From Hyphomicrobiales bacterium (GTDB taxonomy: Bacteria > Pseudomonadota > Alphaproteobacteria > Rhizobiales > Rhizobiaceae): a DNA stretch of 64,000 bases. Shown here piece after piece: positions 47,894 to 59,664 of this stretch; the first letter of the stretch is position 1; every line of letters starts with the position of its first letter. The position numbers were made by a program, and so were the translations under genes. The stretch is taken from positions 62,001 through 126,000 of the forward strand of contig UCHV01000018.1 in assembly GCA_900472395.1 (NCBI GenBank). Direction: 5' to 3'. The notes beneath the pieces were generated by a model that saw only the letters and a program-made list of their open reading frames with translations, ran no database searches and was not told the origin of the DNA.

Positions 47894-48205
47894 ATGCTCG
47901 TCTGCAGCTGCAATTACATTACCGACACCGAAATTCGCGATGCGATCACCGCGTTGCTCGATGAGGACTGTTGGCAGCTTATCGTTCCGGCCAAGGTCTA
48001 TCACTCCATGGCAAAACGTGGCCGCTGTTGCGGCTGTTTTCCGAATGTCGTCGATCTGATCATTCGCACTACCGAGGACTATCACTCCCGCCGCCACTCG
48101 ACGGAAGCTGAACTAGTTGATTATATGTCCCGCCTGAAACAACTCCACGAAGAGAACAGGAGAGCGGACATTGAAAGGCGACAAAAAAGTCATCGAGCGG
48201 CTTAA
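47894..48205 (+). CDS. bfd: Bacterioferritin-associated ferredoxin
   Basis: A 103-residue [2Fe-2S] protein. Four ligand cysteines are at about residues 4, 6, 45 and 48 (VCSC ... CCGC), the Bfd pattern. Bfd reduces the ferric core of bacterioferritin so iron can be released. The C-terminal 40 residues are a charged helix longer than in E. coli Bfd. It overlaps bfr by 35 bases. A TTGACA hexamer lies at 47825, but no convincing -10 or iron-regulator box was found. Confidence 0.9.
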   Translation: MLVCSCNYITDTEIRDAITALLDEDCWQLIVPAKVYHSMAKRGRCCGCFPNVVDLIIRTTEDYHSRRHSTEAELVDYMSRLKQLHEENRRADIERRQKSHRAA

Positions 48206-48656
48206 CGAAGCCCTCTTCCTCGAACTCGGTGCTGTGAACCAGTATTGGGTGCACTATCGTCTCCTCGAAGATTGGGGCTACACCAAGCTCGCAAAGAAGG
48301 AACGAGCCGAGTCGATTGAGGAAATGAACCATGCGGACAAGCTCGTTGCCCGCATCATCTTCCTCGAAGGCCATCCCAATCTGCAGACGCTTGCGCCGCT
48401 GCGCATCGGCCAGAACGTCAAGGAGGTTCTGGAAGCGGATCTTGCCGGCGAATACGACGCCCGCAAGGCCTACAAGGAATCCCGCGACATCTGTCACGCC
48501 GCCGGGGATTATGTCTCCATGAAGCTTTTCGAAGAACTGTTGATGGACGAAGAAGGCCACATCGACTTCCTCGAAACGCAGCTGGAACTCCTCGGCAAGA
48601 TTGGTGAAGCGAAATACGGCCAGCTCAATGCCGATTCCGCCGACACTGCGGAATAA
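48171..48656 (+). CDS. bfr: Bacterioferritin
   Basis: A 161-residue 24-mer-forming iron store. The ferroxidase residues are in [29 protein letters not shown] (with the heme-binding methionine near residue 52) and [16 protein letters not shown]. The start is TTG at 48171 ([16 protein letters not shown]), with AGGAG about eight bases upstream. It overlaps bfd by 35 bases and is followed by a strong terminator. Confidence 0.96.
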   Translation: MKGDKKVIERLNEALFLELGAVNQYWVHYRLLEDWGYTKLAKKERAESIEEMNHADKLVARIIFLEGHPNLQTLAPLRIGQNVKEVLEADLAGEYDARKAYKESRDICHAAGDYVSMKLFEELLMDEEGHIDFLETQLELLGKIGEAKYGQLNADSADTAE

Positions 48657-48675
48657 AGTAGAAATCACTCAATAA

Positions 48676-48707
48676 AAAACGCCGGCAGCGCGAACTGCCG
48701 GCGTTTT
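48676..48707. terminator. Bidirectional terminator after bfr and rppH
   Basis: A perfect 13-bp stem (AAAACGCCGGCAG / CTGCCGGCGTTTT) with a 6-base loop stands between the convergent bfr and rppH genes and gives U runs in both directions. Confidence 0.92.
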
Positions 48708-48729
48708 GATGTGGCGAAGTGGTCGCTTG

Positions 48730-49263
48730 TCAGGCCGGCTTGCCCGCCAGATGGGCAAATTCGGCGACCACCTGCTGATAGACTTCGCGTTTGAAGGACA
48801 CGATCAGGTCCGGCAGATCCGCCATCGGTTTCCAGTCCCAGGCATCGAATTCCTGATGCTGACCGGAGGGCGGGCTTTCGATATTGATCTCGCTCTCTTC
48901 ACCCTCGAAGCGGAAAGCGAACCAACGTTGTGTCTGACCACGGTATTTGCCCTTCAGGCCGATGCCGATCAGATGGGCAGGCAGATCGTAATTGATCCAG
49001 TCGCTTGCCTCGCCAAGCAAGGCGACGCTGCGCATGCCGGTTTCTTCGAAAAGCTCGCGTTTGGCCGCGACAAGCGCGTCTTCATCCTTGTCGATCCCGC
49101 CTTGCGGCATCTGCCAAAGCTGCGGTGTGCCGTCGGATTCGGAATTGTTTTCAGACAGGCGCCGCCCCACCCAGACAAGTCCCTCGTGGTTTAGAACCAT
49201 GATGCCGACACAGGGACGGTAGGGCAGGCTATCGGCGGGCACGGGCTTTTTTGTCTTGCTCAT
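48730..49263 (-). CDS. rppH: RNA 5'-pyrophosphohydrolase
   Basis: A 177-residue Nudix hydrolase that removes pyrophosphate from triphosphorylated RNA 5' ends and starts decay. The Nudix box [22 protein letters not shown] lies near residue 50; [13 protein letters not shown] and WQMP are typical of RppH/IalA. ATG 49263 is chosen because the frame upstream (to 49353) overlaps the preceding gene and is unconserved. It lies 11 bases after the deacetylase-like gene. Confidence 0.93.
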   Translation of the reverse strand: MSKTKKPVPADSLPYRPCVGIMVLNHEGLVWVGRRLSENNSESDGTPQLWQMPQGGIDKDEDALVAAKRELFEETGMRSVALLGEASDWINYDLPAHLIGIGLKGKYRGQTQRWFAFRFEGEESEINIESPPSGQHQEFDAWDWKPMADLPDLIVSFKREVYQQVVAEFAHLAGKPA

Positions 49264-49274
49264 TTCGTTTCCGT

Positions 49275-50465
49275 TCATGGATGTGCGGGGTCGTTCACAA
49301 GGGCCGAAACCCCAACGATCTCGATACCGCGGTTGCCGGCTTCGCCCACCCATTGCTGGATGGCCTCGATGCTCTCATCGAAAGCAGATGCGGAACCGAT
49401 GGCAAAACCCTTGCGCTGGGCGACACGCTCCAGTTCATCCAGCTTCTTCAGGATTTCGAGCTTGTCCAACTGTGTGTCCAGCGTCAGGTCCGCAAAACCG
49501 TGCGGCAATTGCAGCGGCTTGGCAATTTTTTCCGTCAGTGACTGCGCAGAGGAACCGTCATCCAGAAACAGCAGGCCACGGCCGGCAATATCACGCAGAA
49601 CGGGTTCGAGCGCATTGGCATCCGAAAGGAAACGCCCGCCGAGATAGTTCATAACGCCCGTATAATTGGTGATCTTGCCCATCGCCTCATGCAGATTGGC
49701 GATGTTTTCCTTAACTGTCGCGTCCGTCACAAGCGTCGAAGGGGCGGGGTTGTTGCTCGGATAATCGAAGGATTCCATCGGCAACTGCACGAGAATTTCA
49801 TGGCCGTTACGGCGTGCCTGCTGCATCCACCGGGGCAGGCTGTTGCCTGTCGCCGCAAAGGCGAGTGTGACTTCCGGCGGCAGCGTATTGATCGCGGTCT
49901 GTGTTCCAGTCTGGCTGAGACCCAGGCCGCCGACGACGATTGCGATGCGTGTGCCGCGCGCACCCGACCATGGTCGAGCATATTGCTCCATCGGGCGAAG
50001 TCCGTCCGGCCCCACGATCGGCAGGTTGCCTTCCGATGTTTTCTCGATCAGATCATCATTCGGGGTGGCCGCCATGCGCGGGTCCTGGCCGATCCGTTGC
50101 GCCTCGACGACCAGCGGGCCGTCACCATCGCGCCGGCGCGGCGAATAGGTGGTGACGACCTGTCCGTTGTCGGTCTGTGTTCGCTGGACGTTTGCCCCGC
50201 CTTGGGGGCCAGAACGCGGAAGGTTATTATCGGAGGGCGAGGGCGTGGTCGCTGTACGGTCGGCTTCAGATTGTGCAGAGGCCGGTTTGTTCGCTGCCAT
50301 ATCGGTTTTCTGGAGCGCCGGATCCGAACGCATGGCATAAAACGAAAATCCGAGAAGTCCGGCCGCCACCAGCAACCCCGCAATCACGCCAAGTGACGCG
50401 CGCCCGGAGCGCCGTGAGCGTGCCTGACGGTCCCGCCCAAGCGGTGCGTGAAGATCGGTCCCCAA
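49275..50465 (-). CDS. Divergent polysaccharide deacetylase-family protein (YibQ-like)
   Basis: A 396-residue protein with an N-terminal membrane anchor ([21 protein letters not shown]), a low-complexity linker (about residues 50-150) and a C-terminal divergent polysaccharide deacetylase domain ([44 protein letters not shown]). The family travels with envC and ctpA, as here, pointing to peptidoglycan work at the division site. The start is TTG 50465; no better start is in frame. A terminator lies between it and ctpA. Confidence 0.88.
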   Translation of the reverse strand: MGTDLHAPLGRDRQARSRRSGRASLGVIAGLLVAAGLLGFSFYAMRSDPALQKTDMAANKPASAQSEADRTATTPSPSDNNLPRSGPQGGANVQRTQTDNGQVVTTYSPRRRDGDGPLVVEAQRIGQDPRMAATPNDDLIEKTSEGNLPIVGPDGLRPMEQYARPWSGARGTRIAIVVGGLGLSQTGTQTAINTLPPEVTLAFAATGNSLPRWMQQARRNGHEILVQLPMESFDYPSNNPAPSTLVTDATVKENIANLHEAMGKITNYTGVMNYLGGRFLSDANALEPVLRDIAGRGLLFLDDGSSAQSLTEKIAKPLQLPHGFADLTLDTQLDKLEILKKLDELERVAQRKGFAIGSASAFDESIEAIQQWVGEAGNRGIEIVGVSALVNDPAHP

Positions 50466-50500
50466 TATTCGGCCGCCCTGATGCTCTATCCGGATAAAGA

Positions 50501-50527
50501 AAACCGGCCCGTCGTGAGGGCCGGTTT
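50501..50527 (-). terminator. Terminator of ctpA
   Basis: AAACCGGCCC and GGGCCGGTTT form a perfect 10-bp stem with a 7-base loop, 20 bases after the ctpA stop, followed by TCTTT on the minus strand. It separates ctpA from the deacetylase-like gene. Confidence 0.85.
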
Positions 50528-50546
50528 CATTCGATATTGGTTGCCG

Positions 50547-51875
50547 TTACGGCTTGACGACCGCAGCTGCCTTGTCGGGATGAGCCGGGAAAGCGGGGTC
50601 GGTCTTGTTGCCGCGCAAAAGGTCGAGTGCATAGTTCAGCTGGATGTCATCCTTGGTTTCCGGCGGCACGTAAGCCGAGGAACCAGAACCTTCTTCCGTC
50701 TCGCTTTGGCCGGTAATATGGCCGCGAAGGCTGGATTCACCTTCCGCCTTTACCTTGCCCTGCAGTTCCGGGGGCAATGGCTGCTCGACCTTGATATCAG
50801 GTTCGATGCCTGTGCCCTGGATCGACTTGCCGGACGGCGTGTAATAGAGCGCGGTGGTCAGACGCAGCGCGCCGGCCTCACCCAGCGGAATGATCGTCTG
50901 AACCGAACCCTTGCCGAACGACCGCGTGCCGACAACGGTTGCACGCTTCAGATCCTGCAGCGCACCGGCGACAATTTCCGAGGCCGAAGCCGATCCGCCG
51001 TTGACGAGAACGATAACCGGCTTGCCATCGGTCAGATCACCCGGTCCGGCGTTGAAGCGGCGGGTTTCCTCGGCATTGCGGCCACGGGTCGAAACCACCT
51101 CGCCACGCTCCAGGAAGGCGTCGGAGACATTGATCGCCTGATCGAGAAGACCACCTGGATTGAGGCGCAGGTCGAGGACATAACCCTTGAGCTTGTCGGC
51201 CGGCACGTCGGCCTTGATTTTCTTGATCGCCTTTTCGAGGCCTTCGTAGGTCTTTTCGGTGAAGGAAATCACGCGGACATAGCCGACATCACCTTCCACC
51301 CGCGACTTTACAGCCTGAACCGCGATGATGTCGCGCACAACGGTAATGTCCAGCGGCTTGTCGGCGCCCTGACGGATGATCGTCAGCTTGATCGGCGTGT
51401 TGATCGGCCCACGCATCTTCTCGACGGCATCTTCGAGCTTCAGACCGCGCACAGGCGTACCGTCGATCTCGGAAATGAAGTCGCCGGCAAGGACACCAGC
51501 CTTGGAGGCCGGTGTGTCATCGATTGGCGTGATGACCTTGACCAGTTCGTTTTCCATCGTGACTTCGATGCCGAGACCGCCAAATTCACCCTTGGTCTGG
51601 GTGCGCATGTCGTCTGCATCCTTGGCATTCATGAAACTCGAATGCGGGTCGAGCGACGTCAACATGCCGTTGATGGCGTTTTCTACCAGCTTTTCTTCAT
51701 CGGGCGGCGTAACGTATTGGGCACGAACGCGCTCGAAGACATCACCGAAGATCGACAATTCACGATATGTCGAGGATCCGGCTGCCTGAGCCGGGACGCC
51801 GGCCGAATAGATCACGCTCATCGCTGTTGCACCCATGAGTGCACCGACGATGACAAGAGAAGCCCTACGAATCAT
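50547..51875 (-). CDS. ctpA: C-terminal processing peptidase, S41 family
   Basis: A 442-residue periplasmic serine protease. A signal peptide (ASLVIVGALMGATAMSVIYSAG) is followed by a PDZ domain (VITPIDDTPASKAGVLAGDFISEI) and the S41 domain with the catalytic serine in VNGGSASASEIVAGAL near residue 315 and lysine in GTRSFGKGSVQT near 340. ATG 51875 overlaps the envC stop by 11 bases; the frame is open to 51950 without conservation. CtpA-type proteases trim cell-wall hydrolases or their adaptors. Confidence 0.93.
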   Translation of the reverse strand: MIRRASLVIVGALMGATAMSVIYSAGVPAQAAGSSTYRELSIFGDVFERVRAQYVTPPDEEKLVENAINGMLTSLDPHSSFMNAKDADDMRTQTKGEFGGLGIEVTMENELVKVITPIDDTPASKAGVLAGDFISEIDGTPVRGLKLEDAVEKMRGPINTPIKLTIIRQGADKPLDITVVRDIIAVQAVKSRVEGDVGYVRVISFTEKTYEGLEKAIKKIKADVPADKLKGYVLDLRLNPGGLLDQAINVSDAFLERGEVVSTRGRNAEETRRFNAGPGDLTDGKPVIVLVNGGSASASEIVAGALQDLKRATVVGTRSFGKGSVQTIIPLGEAGALRLTTALYYTPSGKSIQGTGIEPDIKVEQPLPPELQGKVKAEGESSLRGHITGQSETEEGSGSSAYVPPETKDDIQLNYALDLLRGNKTDPAFPAHPDKAAAVVKP

Positions 51876-53298
51876 TGCGTGCCCTTCCAGTGTCCTTTTT
51901 GACCCACCACGGTGCCGAATCGACCGGGCTGCCATCTTTTCTGAATTCAATGTAAAGCGTCGGGCGATCCGTTTCCAGCGCCAACGCAGTTGCGCTTGCC
52001 ACTCTTTTTTCGCCCATCAACGCGATGGGTTCACCGGCGAAAACGAACTTGCCTTGTCGCACGTTTACGCTGTTCATGCCGGTCATAACCACGTGATAGC
52101 CGTCTCCGGCATTGAGAATGACCATCTGGCCATAACTTCGGAATGCTCCGGCAAAAACGACTGTGCCGTCAGCCGGTGCCGTCACCACGGCCTTGGGGCC
52201 GGAAGCGACCGTCAGGCCCCTCGCGGGATGGCCCGTGCCATCCGGATCACCCCAGGAACGCAGGATATCGCCAGCCACCGGCAGTTCCAGCTTCTGCCTC
52301 AAATCTGAGAACGGATATGCGGGGGCAATGCGGTTTTTGTCGGGCACACCACTTTCAGCCAACTGACGCGCCTTTTCGCGCTCTTCGGCACTCAGCTGTT
52401 TTTGCCGTTCTTCCTCAAGCCTGACTCTTTCGGCCGCTTCGCGGATGGACGTGATGTCGTTTTCCAGTGCCTCGATAAGTCCGCTCAGACTTTCGGCGCG
52501 GGCCGCGAGTTCGTCCGATCGCTGCTGTTCGGCTGCAAGTTCCGCCGCACCACTCTGGCTTTGCCTGTCGTTTTCGACAAGCAGCAGTTCCATGCGCTTG
52601 TCTTCTTCCAGGCTTGCGGCGATCGTTTCGGTAACGCGTGTTTTTTCGGCAGTCGCATCGCCCTGCAGCGACGTCAGCGATTCAAGGTCACTGACAAGGG
52701 CTTTCGCTTCCTTGCGCATGCCGGGAACGACTGCGCCGAGAAGAATGGCGCTGCGAACCGATCCAAGAGCATCCTCGGGTGTGACGAGCAGCGCCGGCGG
52801 CGGACTGCGGCCCATGCGCTGCAGGGCAGCCAGAACTTCAGCCAGAACGGCACGCCGATCATGAAGCGATTTCTTGATGGCATCCTGCCTGACGCCCAGT
52901 TGTGCGATCTTTTCTTCGCTTGCCAGAATTTGAGTTTCAAGATCCTTGCGCCGTTTGGCGGAATCGATCAGTGCCTGACGGAGGTTGGCAGTGCTTTTTT
53001 CCAGCGTCGCAATATTTTCCTCGATCAGACGGGCTTTTTCCGAGGACACGTCGATCGAACTGGCCAACGCCTCCAGTTCGGTGCGGGTCTCATCGCGCTT
53101 GCGCTGCAATTCTGCGGAAGCGCCGTCGGGTGTCGCGGCCGTTTCGGCCGTCGCTGCTGCCTGCGACGTGGCGTTCACGTCTTGCTGCGCGTTTGCAGCA
53201 GGCAATGTGACGGAGACCATCGAACCGGAAAACACGCCGATAACCACCGCCGTTGCCGGCAGTGCTTTCGTCAAGCCAATCCATGTCGATCTCTTCAT
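51865..53298 (-). CDS. EnvC-like murein hydrolase activator
   Basis: A 477-residue exported protein: signal peptide (to about residue 38, AANAQQ), a long coiled coil (about residues 60-330) and a C-terminal LytM/M23 domain. The zinc ligands of active LytM enzymes are not preserved (GHPARGLTVA and GYHVVMTG in place of the full H-x3-D and HxH set), as in EnvC, which activates amidases instead of cutting peptidoglycan. Operon mates ctpA and the deacetylase-like gene support a division role. Confidence 0.9.
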   Translation of the reverse strand: MKRSTWIGLTKALPATAVVIGVFSGSMVSVTLPAANAQQDVNATSQAAATAETAATPDGASAELQRKRDETRTELEALASSIDVSSEKARLIEENIATLEKSTANLRQALIDSAKRRKDLETQILASEEKIAQLGVRQDAIKKSLHDRRAVLAEVLAALQRMGRSPPPALLVTPEDALGSVRSAILLGAVVPGMRKEAKALVSDLESLTSLQGDATAEKTRVTETIAASLEEDKRMELLLVENDRQSQSGAAELAAEQQRSDELAARAESLSGLIEALENDITSIREAAERVRLEEERQKQLSAEEREKARQLAESGVPDKNRIAPAYPFSDLRQKLELPVAGDILRSWGDPDGTGHPARGLTVASGPKAVVTAPADGTVVFAGAFRSYGQMVILNAGDGYHVVMTGMNSVNVRQGKFVFAGEPIALMGEKRVASATALALETDRPTLYIEFRKDGSPVDSAPWWVKKDTGRARNDS

Positions 53299-53399
53299 TC
53301 CGTCCCGCGAATCTTTGCCGGATCGTACGATGTTTAGCAGATTCGCCCTGTTGCGCCACTGCCAAGATGATCTGTCGAAATTTGGTCGATAACGTGGCT

Positions 53400-53882
53400 T
53401 CAGACGCGGTGATAGGGGTGGCCAGAAAGAATGGTGACGGCCCGGTAAAGCTGTTCGGCCAGAAGAATGCGTACCAGTTGATGCGGCCAGGTCATGGCCC
53501 CGAAATTGATGACTGCATCTGCCCTGTCGCGGGAAGAGGCGTCATGTCCATCCGCACCACCGATTGCCAGCATGCAATCACGCTTTCCCTGATCGCGAAA
53601 ACGACCGATCATTGCCGCGAAGGCTTCGCTATCCATGGATTTGCCGCGTTCGTCGAGAATGATCAGAACGCTGCCTTCCGGCATCGCCTTTTCCAGCATG
53701 CCGGCTTCTTCGCGCTTGCGGGTATCGGCATGGGAAGCGCGGCTTTCCGCCACTTCCACAACCCGTGCGAATTCCAAACCGACCGCCGGGCCGGCCTTGG
53801 CCATCCGGTCCACATAACGGGACGCAAGTTCCTTTTCAGGGCCGGTTTTCAACCGTCCTACAGCAAAGAGGCTTATTCGCAT
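53400..53882 (-). CDS. rlmH: 23S rRNA pseudouridine-1915 N3-methyltransferase
   Basis: A 160-residue SPOUT methyltransferase. The knot region is seen as LAIGGADGHDASSRDRADAVINFGAMTWPHQLVR and the tail AEQLYRAVTILSGHPYHRV is strongly conserved. RlmH methylates pseudouridine 1915 in helix 69 of 70S ribosomes. It lies 103 bases after rsfS in the usual nadD-rsfS-rlmH order. Confidence 0.96.
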   Translation of the reverse strand: MRISLFAVGRLKTGPEKELASRYVDRMAKAGPAVGLEFARVVEVAESRASHADTRKREEAGMLEKAMPEGSVLIILDERGKSMDSEAFAAMIGRFRDQGKRDCMLAIGGADGHDASSRDRADAVINFGAMTWPHQLVRILLAEQLYRAVTILSGHPYHRV

Positions 53883-53985
53883 CCTTTAAAAACCGCCATG
53901 TTCGCCCGTCCCACGCAATCGGCTTGGCCGGCGGCGTGGGGCAAGGGGTGCGCACTCACGGTTCAGCCCGAAAGCCGGAAACGCG

Positions 53986-54399
53986 TCAATGCAATGTGTT
54001 TTCCTCGTAATCCGGTTCTGCCCACATCCTTTCGATGTTGTAGAACTCACGGATTTCAGGGCGGAACACATGGATGATGATGTCACCGGTGTCAATCAAC
54101 ACCCAGTCTCCGGTCTCCTGACCTTCGACACGAGCACCGCCATATCCTTCATCCTTGAGATCGGAAACAAGATGGTCGGTGATCGCCGAGACATGACGGC
54201 TCGATCGCCCGGAGACAACCACCATGTGGTCTCCCAACGCCGATTTTCCGGCAATGTCGATGGTGACGATATCTTCGGCTTTCGAGTCCTCGAGGCTTGC
54301 GAGGACCAGTTCAAGGGCACGATGAGCAGCTTCGGCGCCGCGGTCCGTGCTCGTCGGGAGAAGACGCTGGGTCTTTCCCTTGGCGTGTACTGTTGTCAG
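53986..54399 (-). CDS. rsfS: Ribosomal silencing factor RsfS
   Basis: A 137-residue RsfS/DUF143 protein that binds L14 and blocks 30S-50S joining under starvation. The core ALELVLASLEDSKAEDIVTIDI, GDHMVVVSGRSSRHVSAITDHL and DWVLIDTGDIIIHVF is intact. No ATG precedes the conserved region. The best start is CTG at 54399 (then TTVHAKGKT), with AAAGGA six bases upstream; TTG at 54423 has no ribosome binding site and the longer frame to 54564 runs into nadD. Confidence 0.9.
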   Translation of the reverse strand: MTTVHAKGKTQRLLPTSTDRGAEAAHRALELVLASLEDSKAEDIVTIDIAGKSALGDHMVVVSGRSSRHVSAITDHLVSDLKDEGYGGARVEGQETGDWVLIDTGDIIIHVFRPEIREFYNIERMWAEPDYEENTLH

Positions 54400-54538
54400 G
54401 GTTTTTCCTTTCGTCCAAGACAAAACAGGCACTCGCGAATCCCGACACAACAGGACCCACGAAATGAAGGTGGCATCGAACGCCTGATCTTTCAAGACCG
54501 GTGCGTATCGGATTGCCGGCTCAGCGCAATGCAGCCGT

Positions 54539-55168
54539 TCACGTTTTCTGTCGCGCCTTCGCACGCAGCTGGGTGGAGCTTACGGATGAGCGACGATCAT
54601 GGAGGAAAGTCCATGCCGGAGCCGAGCGCATCGCCAGGCTTGCCGCTTCCTCCTCATCGATACGGGCATGATCGTAAGCCCGCGCCATGGTGGAGGACAG
54701 GAACGATAATGTCGCACCGGGCCGATCGATGATGGCAATCGGAAAGGTGGAAACGATCTGGCGCCAATTCTGCCAGAGATGAAACGTCTTCAGGCTGTCC
54801 GCACCCATGATCCAGACAAAACGGACGCCGGGGTTTCTGACGGCGACATGCGCCACGGTATCCGCCGTAAAGCGTGTCTCAAGGTTTTGTTCAAAGGCCG
54901 TCACCTTGATACGCGGATCGTCGATCAGGTCTTCGCTGGCCGCAATGCGGTCTGATAGCGAGGCCAGTTCCGAGCGGCTTTTGAGAGGATTGCCGGGCGT
55001 CACCATCCACCAGAGGTTATCGAGCGCGAGCCGGCGCATGGCGATTTCAGCCACCAGAAGATGGCCTTCATGCGGCGGGTTGAAGGATCCACCGAACAGG
55101 CCGACGGTCATGCCGCGTTCCACATGCGGCATGCGCAGATAACGGCGATCGACAGTCTCCCCCTCCAC
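54539..55168 (-). CDS. nadD: Nicotinate-nucleotide adenylyltransferase
   Basis: A 209-residue NadD, adenylating nicotinate mononucleotide in NAD synthesis. The nucleotidyltransferase motif GLFGGSFNPPHEGHLLVAE is near residue 23 and the C-terminal SSTQLRAK (ISST-R type) near 199. GTG 55168 gives a 20-residue leader before the core, as seen in some rhizobial relatives; an internal ATG at 55132 (MPHVERG) is the alternative. It starts six bases after proA. Confidence 0.94.
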   Translation of the reverse strand: MEGETVDRRYLRMPHVERGMTVGLFGGSFNPPHEGHLLVAEIAMRRLALDNLWWMVTPGNPLKSRSELASLSDRIAASEDLIDDPRIKVTAFEQNLETRFTADTVAHVAVRNPGVRFVWIMGADSLKTFHLWQNWRQIVSTFPIAIIDRPGATLSFLSSTMARAYDHARIDEEEAASLAMRSAPAWTFLHDRRSSVSSTQLRAKARQKT

Positions 55169-55174
55169 CAGCGA

Positions 55175-56447
55175 TCAGGGCCTTGTCTGGCCGGTGCCGT
55201 GCACGCGGTATTTGAACGATGTCAGTTGCTCCACCCCGACCGGGCCACGGGCGTGCATCTTGCCGGTGGAGATGCCGATCTCGCCGCCCATGCCGAATTC
55301 ACCGCCATCGGCAAACTGGGTCGATGCGTTGTGCAGCAGGATGGCCGAATCGATTTCGTTAAAGAAGCGCGCCACCACGGCCGGATTTTCGGCAATCACC
55401 GCCTCCGTATGATGCGAGGAATAGGTGCCGATATGGTCGATGGCACCGGAAATGCCGTCCACGATCTTCACCGAAATGACGGCATCGAGATACTCGGTGC
55501 TCCAATCCTCTTCGGTTGCCGGAACAAGGTCGGGAATTTCAGCAAGCACATCGGCAGATCCACGTACTTCGCAGCCGGCTGCTTTCAAGTCGTTCACCAG
55601 CGTCGGCAACACGTCATTGGCTGCAGACTTGTCCACCAGCAGGGTTTCGGCAGCACCACAGACACCAGTGCGACGCATCTTGGCGTTGACGACGATCCTT
55701 TTGGCCATGTCGAGATCAGCCGAGGCGTCCACATAGATGTGGCAAAGGCCTTCGAGGTGGGCGAAAACCGGCACACGCGCTTCGTTCTGCACACGAGCGA
55801 CCAGGCTCTTTCCACCGCGGGGAACGATCACGTCTATCGCGCCATCAAGGCCGGACAGCATGGCGCCGACAGCGGCACGATCGGTGGTCGGAACAAGCTG
55901 GATCGCATGCTCTGGAAGGCCTGCAGCTCGCAAGCCGTCGACCAGACACGTATGAATTGCCTGCGATGAAAGGGCGGAATCCGATCCGCCGCGCAAAATC
56001 ACTGCATTGCCGGCCTTCAGGCACAGCGCGCCGGCATCTGCGGTGACGTTCGGGCGGCTCTCATAAATGACAGCGATGACGCCAAGCGGGGTGCGAACGC
56101 GCTCGATCTGCAGACCGTTCGGGCGCTCCCAAGCGGTGATCACTTCGCCGACCGGATCTTTAAATGCTGCGATCTCCCGCAGGCCTTGTGCCATGCCGTC
56201 GATGCTTTTTTCGGTCAGCGTCAGGCGGTCGATGAAGGAAGGCAGAAGGCCCTTGCCCTCGATATTCTCGAGGTCCGCAGCATTCGCAGCCAGCAGCTTG
56301 TCCCTGTTGGCCAGGATAGCGTCGGCCATGGCATGAAGCGCGGCGTTTTTTGTATCGGTCGAGGCCGTCGCAAGAATGCGCGCAGCCGTTTTGGCATTGC
56401 GGCCGATCTGGTCCATGATGGCAGCGACATCAGTTGCTTCGGTAACC

Positions 56448-56458
<11 letters not shown>
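55175..56458 (-). CDS. proA: Gamma-glutamyl phosphate reductase
   Basis: A 427-residue ProA that reduces gamma-glutamyl phosphate to glutamate semialdehyde for proline. It shows the ALDH-like fold with [23 protein letters not shown] near residue 130 and the catalytic cysteine in [17 protein letters not shown] near 265. ATG 56458 overlaps proB by 11 bases. Confidence 0.96.
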
Positions 56459-58744
<2,286 letters not shown>

Positions 58745-58756
58745 TCAAAGAATATC

Positions 58757-59617
58757 ATGAAGTTCGTCAGCTATAACATCCAATACGGTTTCGGCCTCGA
58801 TGGCCAGTTCGACCTCGAACGCATCGCTGCAAGCCTCGCGGGGGCTGATGTCATAGCCCTGCAGGAGGTCACGCGAAACTCTCCGGAGAACGATCATGTC
58901 GATATGGTTGCCGGCTTGCAGGATCTGTTTCCAGAGTTTTTTGCGGCCTATGGCGCCGGTTGCGATGCGCTTCTGGATAGTAGCATCGAAAACGGCCGGC
59001 GCTGCGAGCGACGTTTTCAGTTCGGTAACATGATCCTGTCGCGCTGGCCTATCCTTGCCACCCGCAACCTGCTTCTGCCGCGAAGCAACAGTGTCGAGCA
59101 TATCAACCTGCAGCGCAGCGCGCTGGAGGCAGTCATCGACACGCCGGCCGGTGGCATCCGCGCCTATTCTGCGCATCTTGACCATGTTTCCCCGAATGAA
59201 CGTCTGTCGCAGATCGCGTTTCTGAAGGACCGTGCATTGAAGTTTACAAGCGAGGGCGGTGCCTTGACCGGTCTTGTCTCCAACGGGGTGCCCGTCCTGC
59301 CCATTCCTGCCGATTTCGTCATCATGGGCGATTTCAACATGGAGCCCGAGACCCCGGAATACCTTGCCATGGTCGGTCTCAACGACCGATTTTACGGTCG
59401 AACGCTTCGCGCCGACCAGCCGATCGATGTGCTGGCGCGGCTTGGTCGGTTGGTGCCCGATTGCTACAGCTGGATCGATCCGCCTTCCGGCCCCCGCAAG
59501 GCCCATCTCGATTACTGCTTTATCAATCATGATCTTTTTCCCCGTGTCCGGGATGCGTTTGTCGATATGGATGCGAAGGGCTCGGACCATTTTCCGGTCT
59601 GGCTTGAGATTGACTGA
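58757..59617 (+). CDS. Endonuclease/exonuclease/phosphatase-family protein
   Basis: A 286-residue EEP-superfamily hydrolase. Active-site blocks are SYNIQYGFG near residue 5, DVIALQEVTR near 35, YSAHLDHV near 137, VIMGDFNMEPETPEY near 190 and KGSDHFPVWLE at the end. The family includes DNases and phosphodiesterases; the substrate is not indicated. ATG 58757 (MKFVSYN) fits better than the open frame at 58739. It is divergent from obg and convergent with the acetyltransferases. Confidence 0.88.
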   Translation: MKFVSYNIQYGFGLDGQFDLERIAASLAGADVIALQEVTRNSPENDHVDMVAGLQDLFPEFFAAYGAGCDALLDSSIENGRRCERRFQFGNMILSRWPILATRNLLLPRSNSVEHINLQRSALEAVIDTPAGGIRAYSAHLDHVSPNERLSQIAFLKDRALKFTSEGGALTGLVSNGVPVLPIPADFVIMGDFNMEPETPEYLAMVGLNDRFYGRTLRADQPIDVLARLGRLVPDCYSWIDPPSGPRKAHLDYCFINHDLFPRVRDAFVDMDAKGSDHFPVWLEID

Positions 59618-59633
59618 GCGCAAGTCGCCAAAT

Positions 59634-59658
59634 TGCCGGGGCAAGTTTGGCCCCGGCA
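59634..59658. terminator. Bidirectional terminator between the EEP and acetyltransferase genes
   Basis: TGCCGGGGC and GCCCCGGCA form a perfect 9-bp stem with a 7-base loop. TTTCT follows on the plus strand, and the site stands between convergent genes. Confidence 0.75.
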
Positions 59659-59664
59659 TTTCTC

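Noticed and set aside
50448-51902. 484-codon plus-strand frame opposite ctpA
   Set aside because: Antisense shadow with no family match or ribosome binding site.
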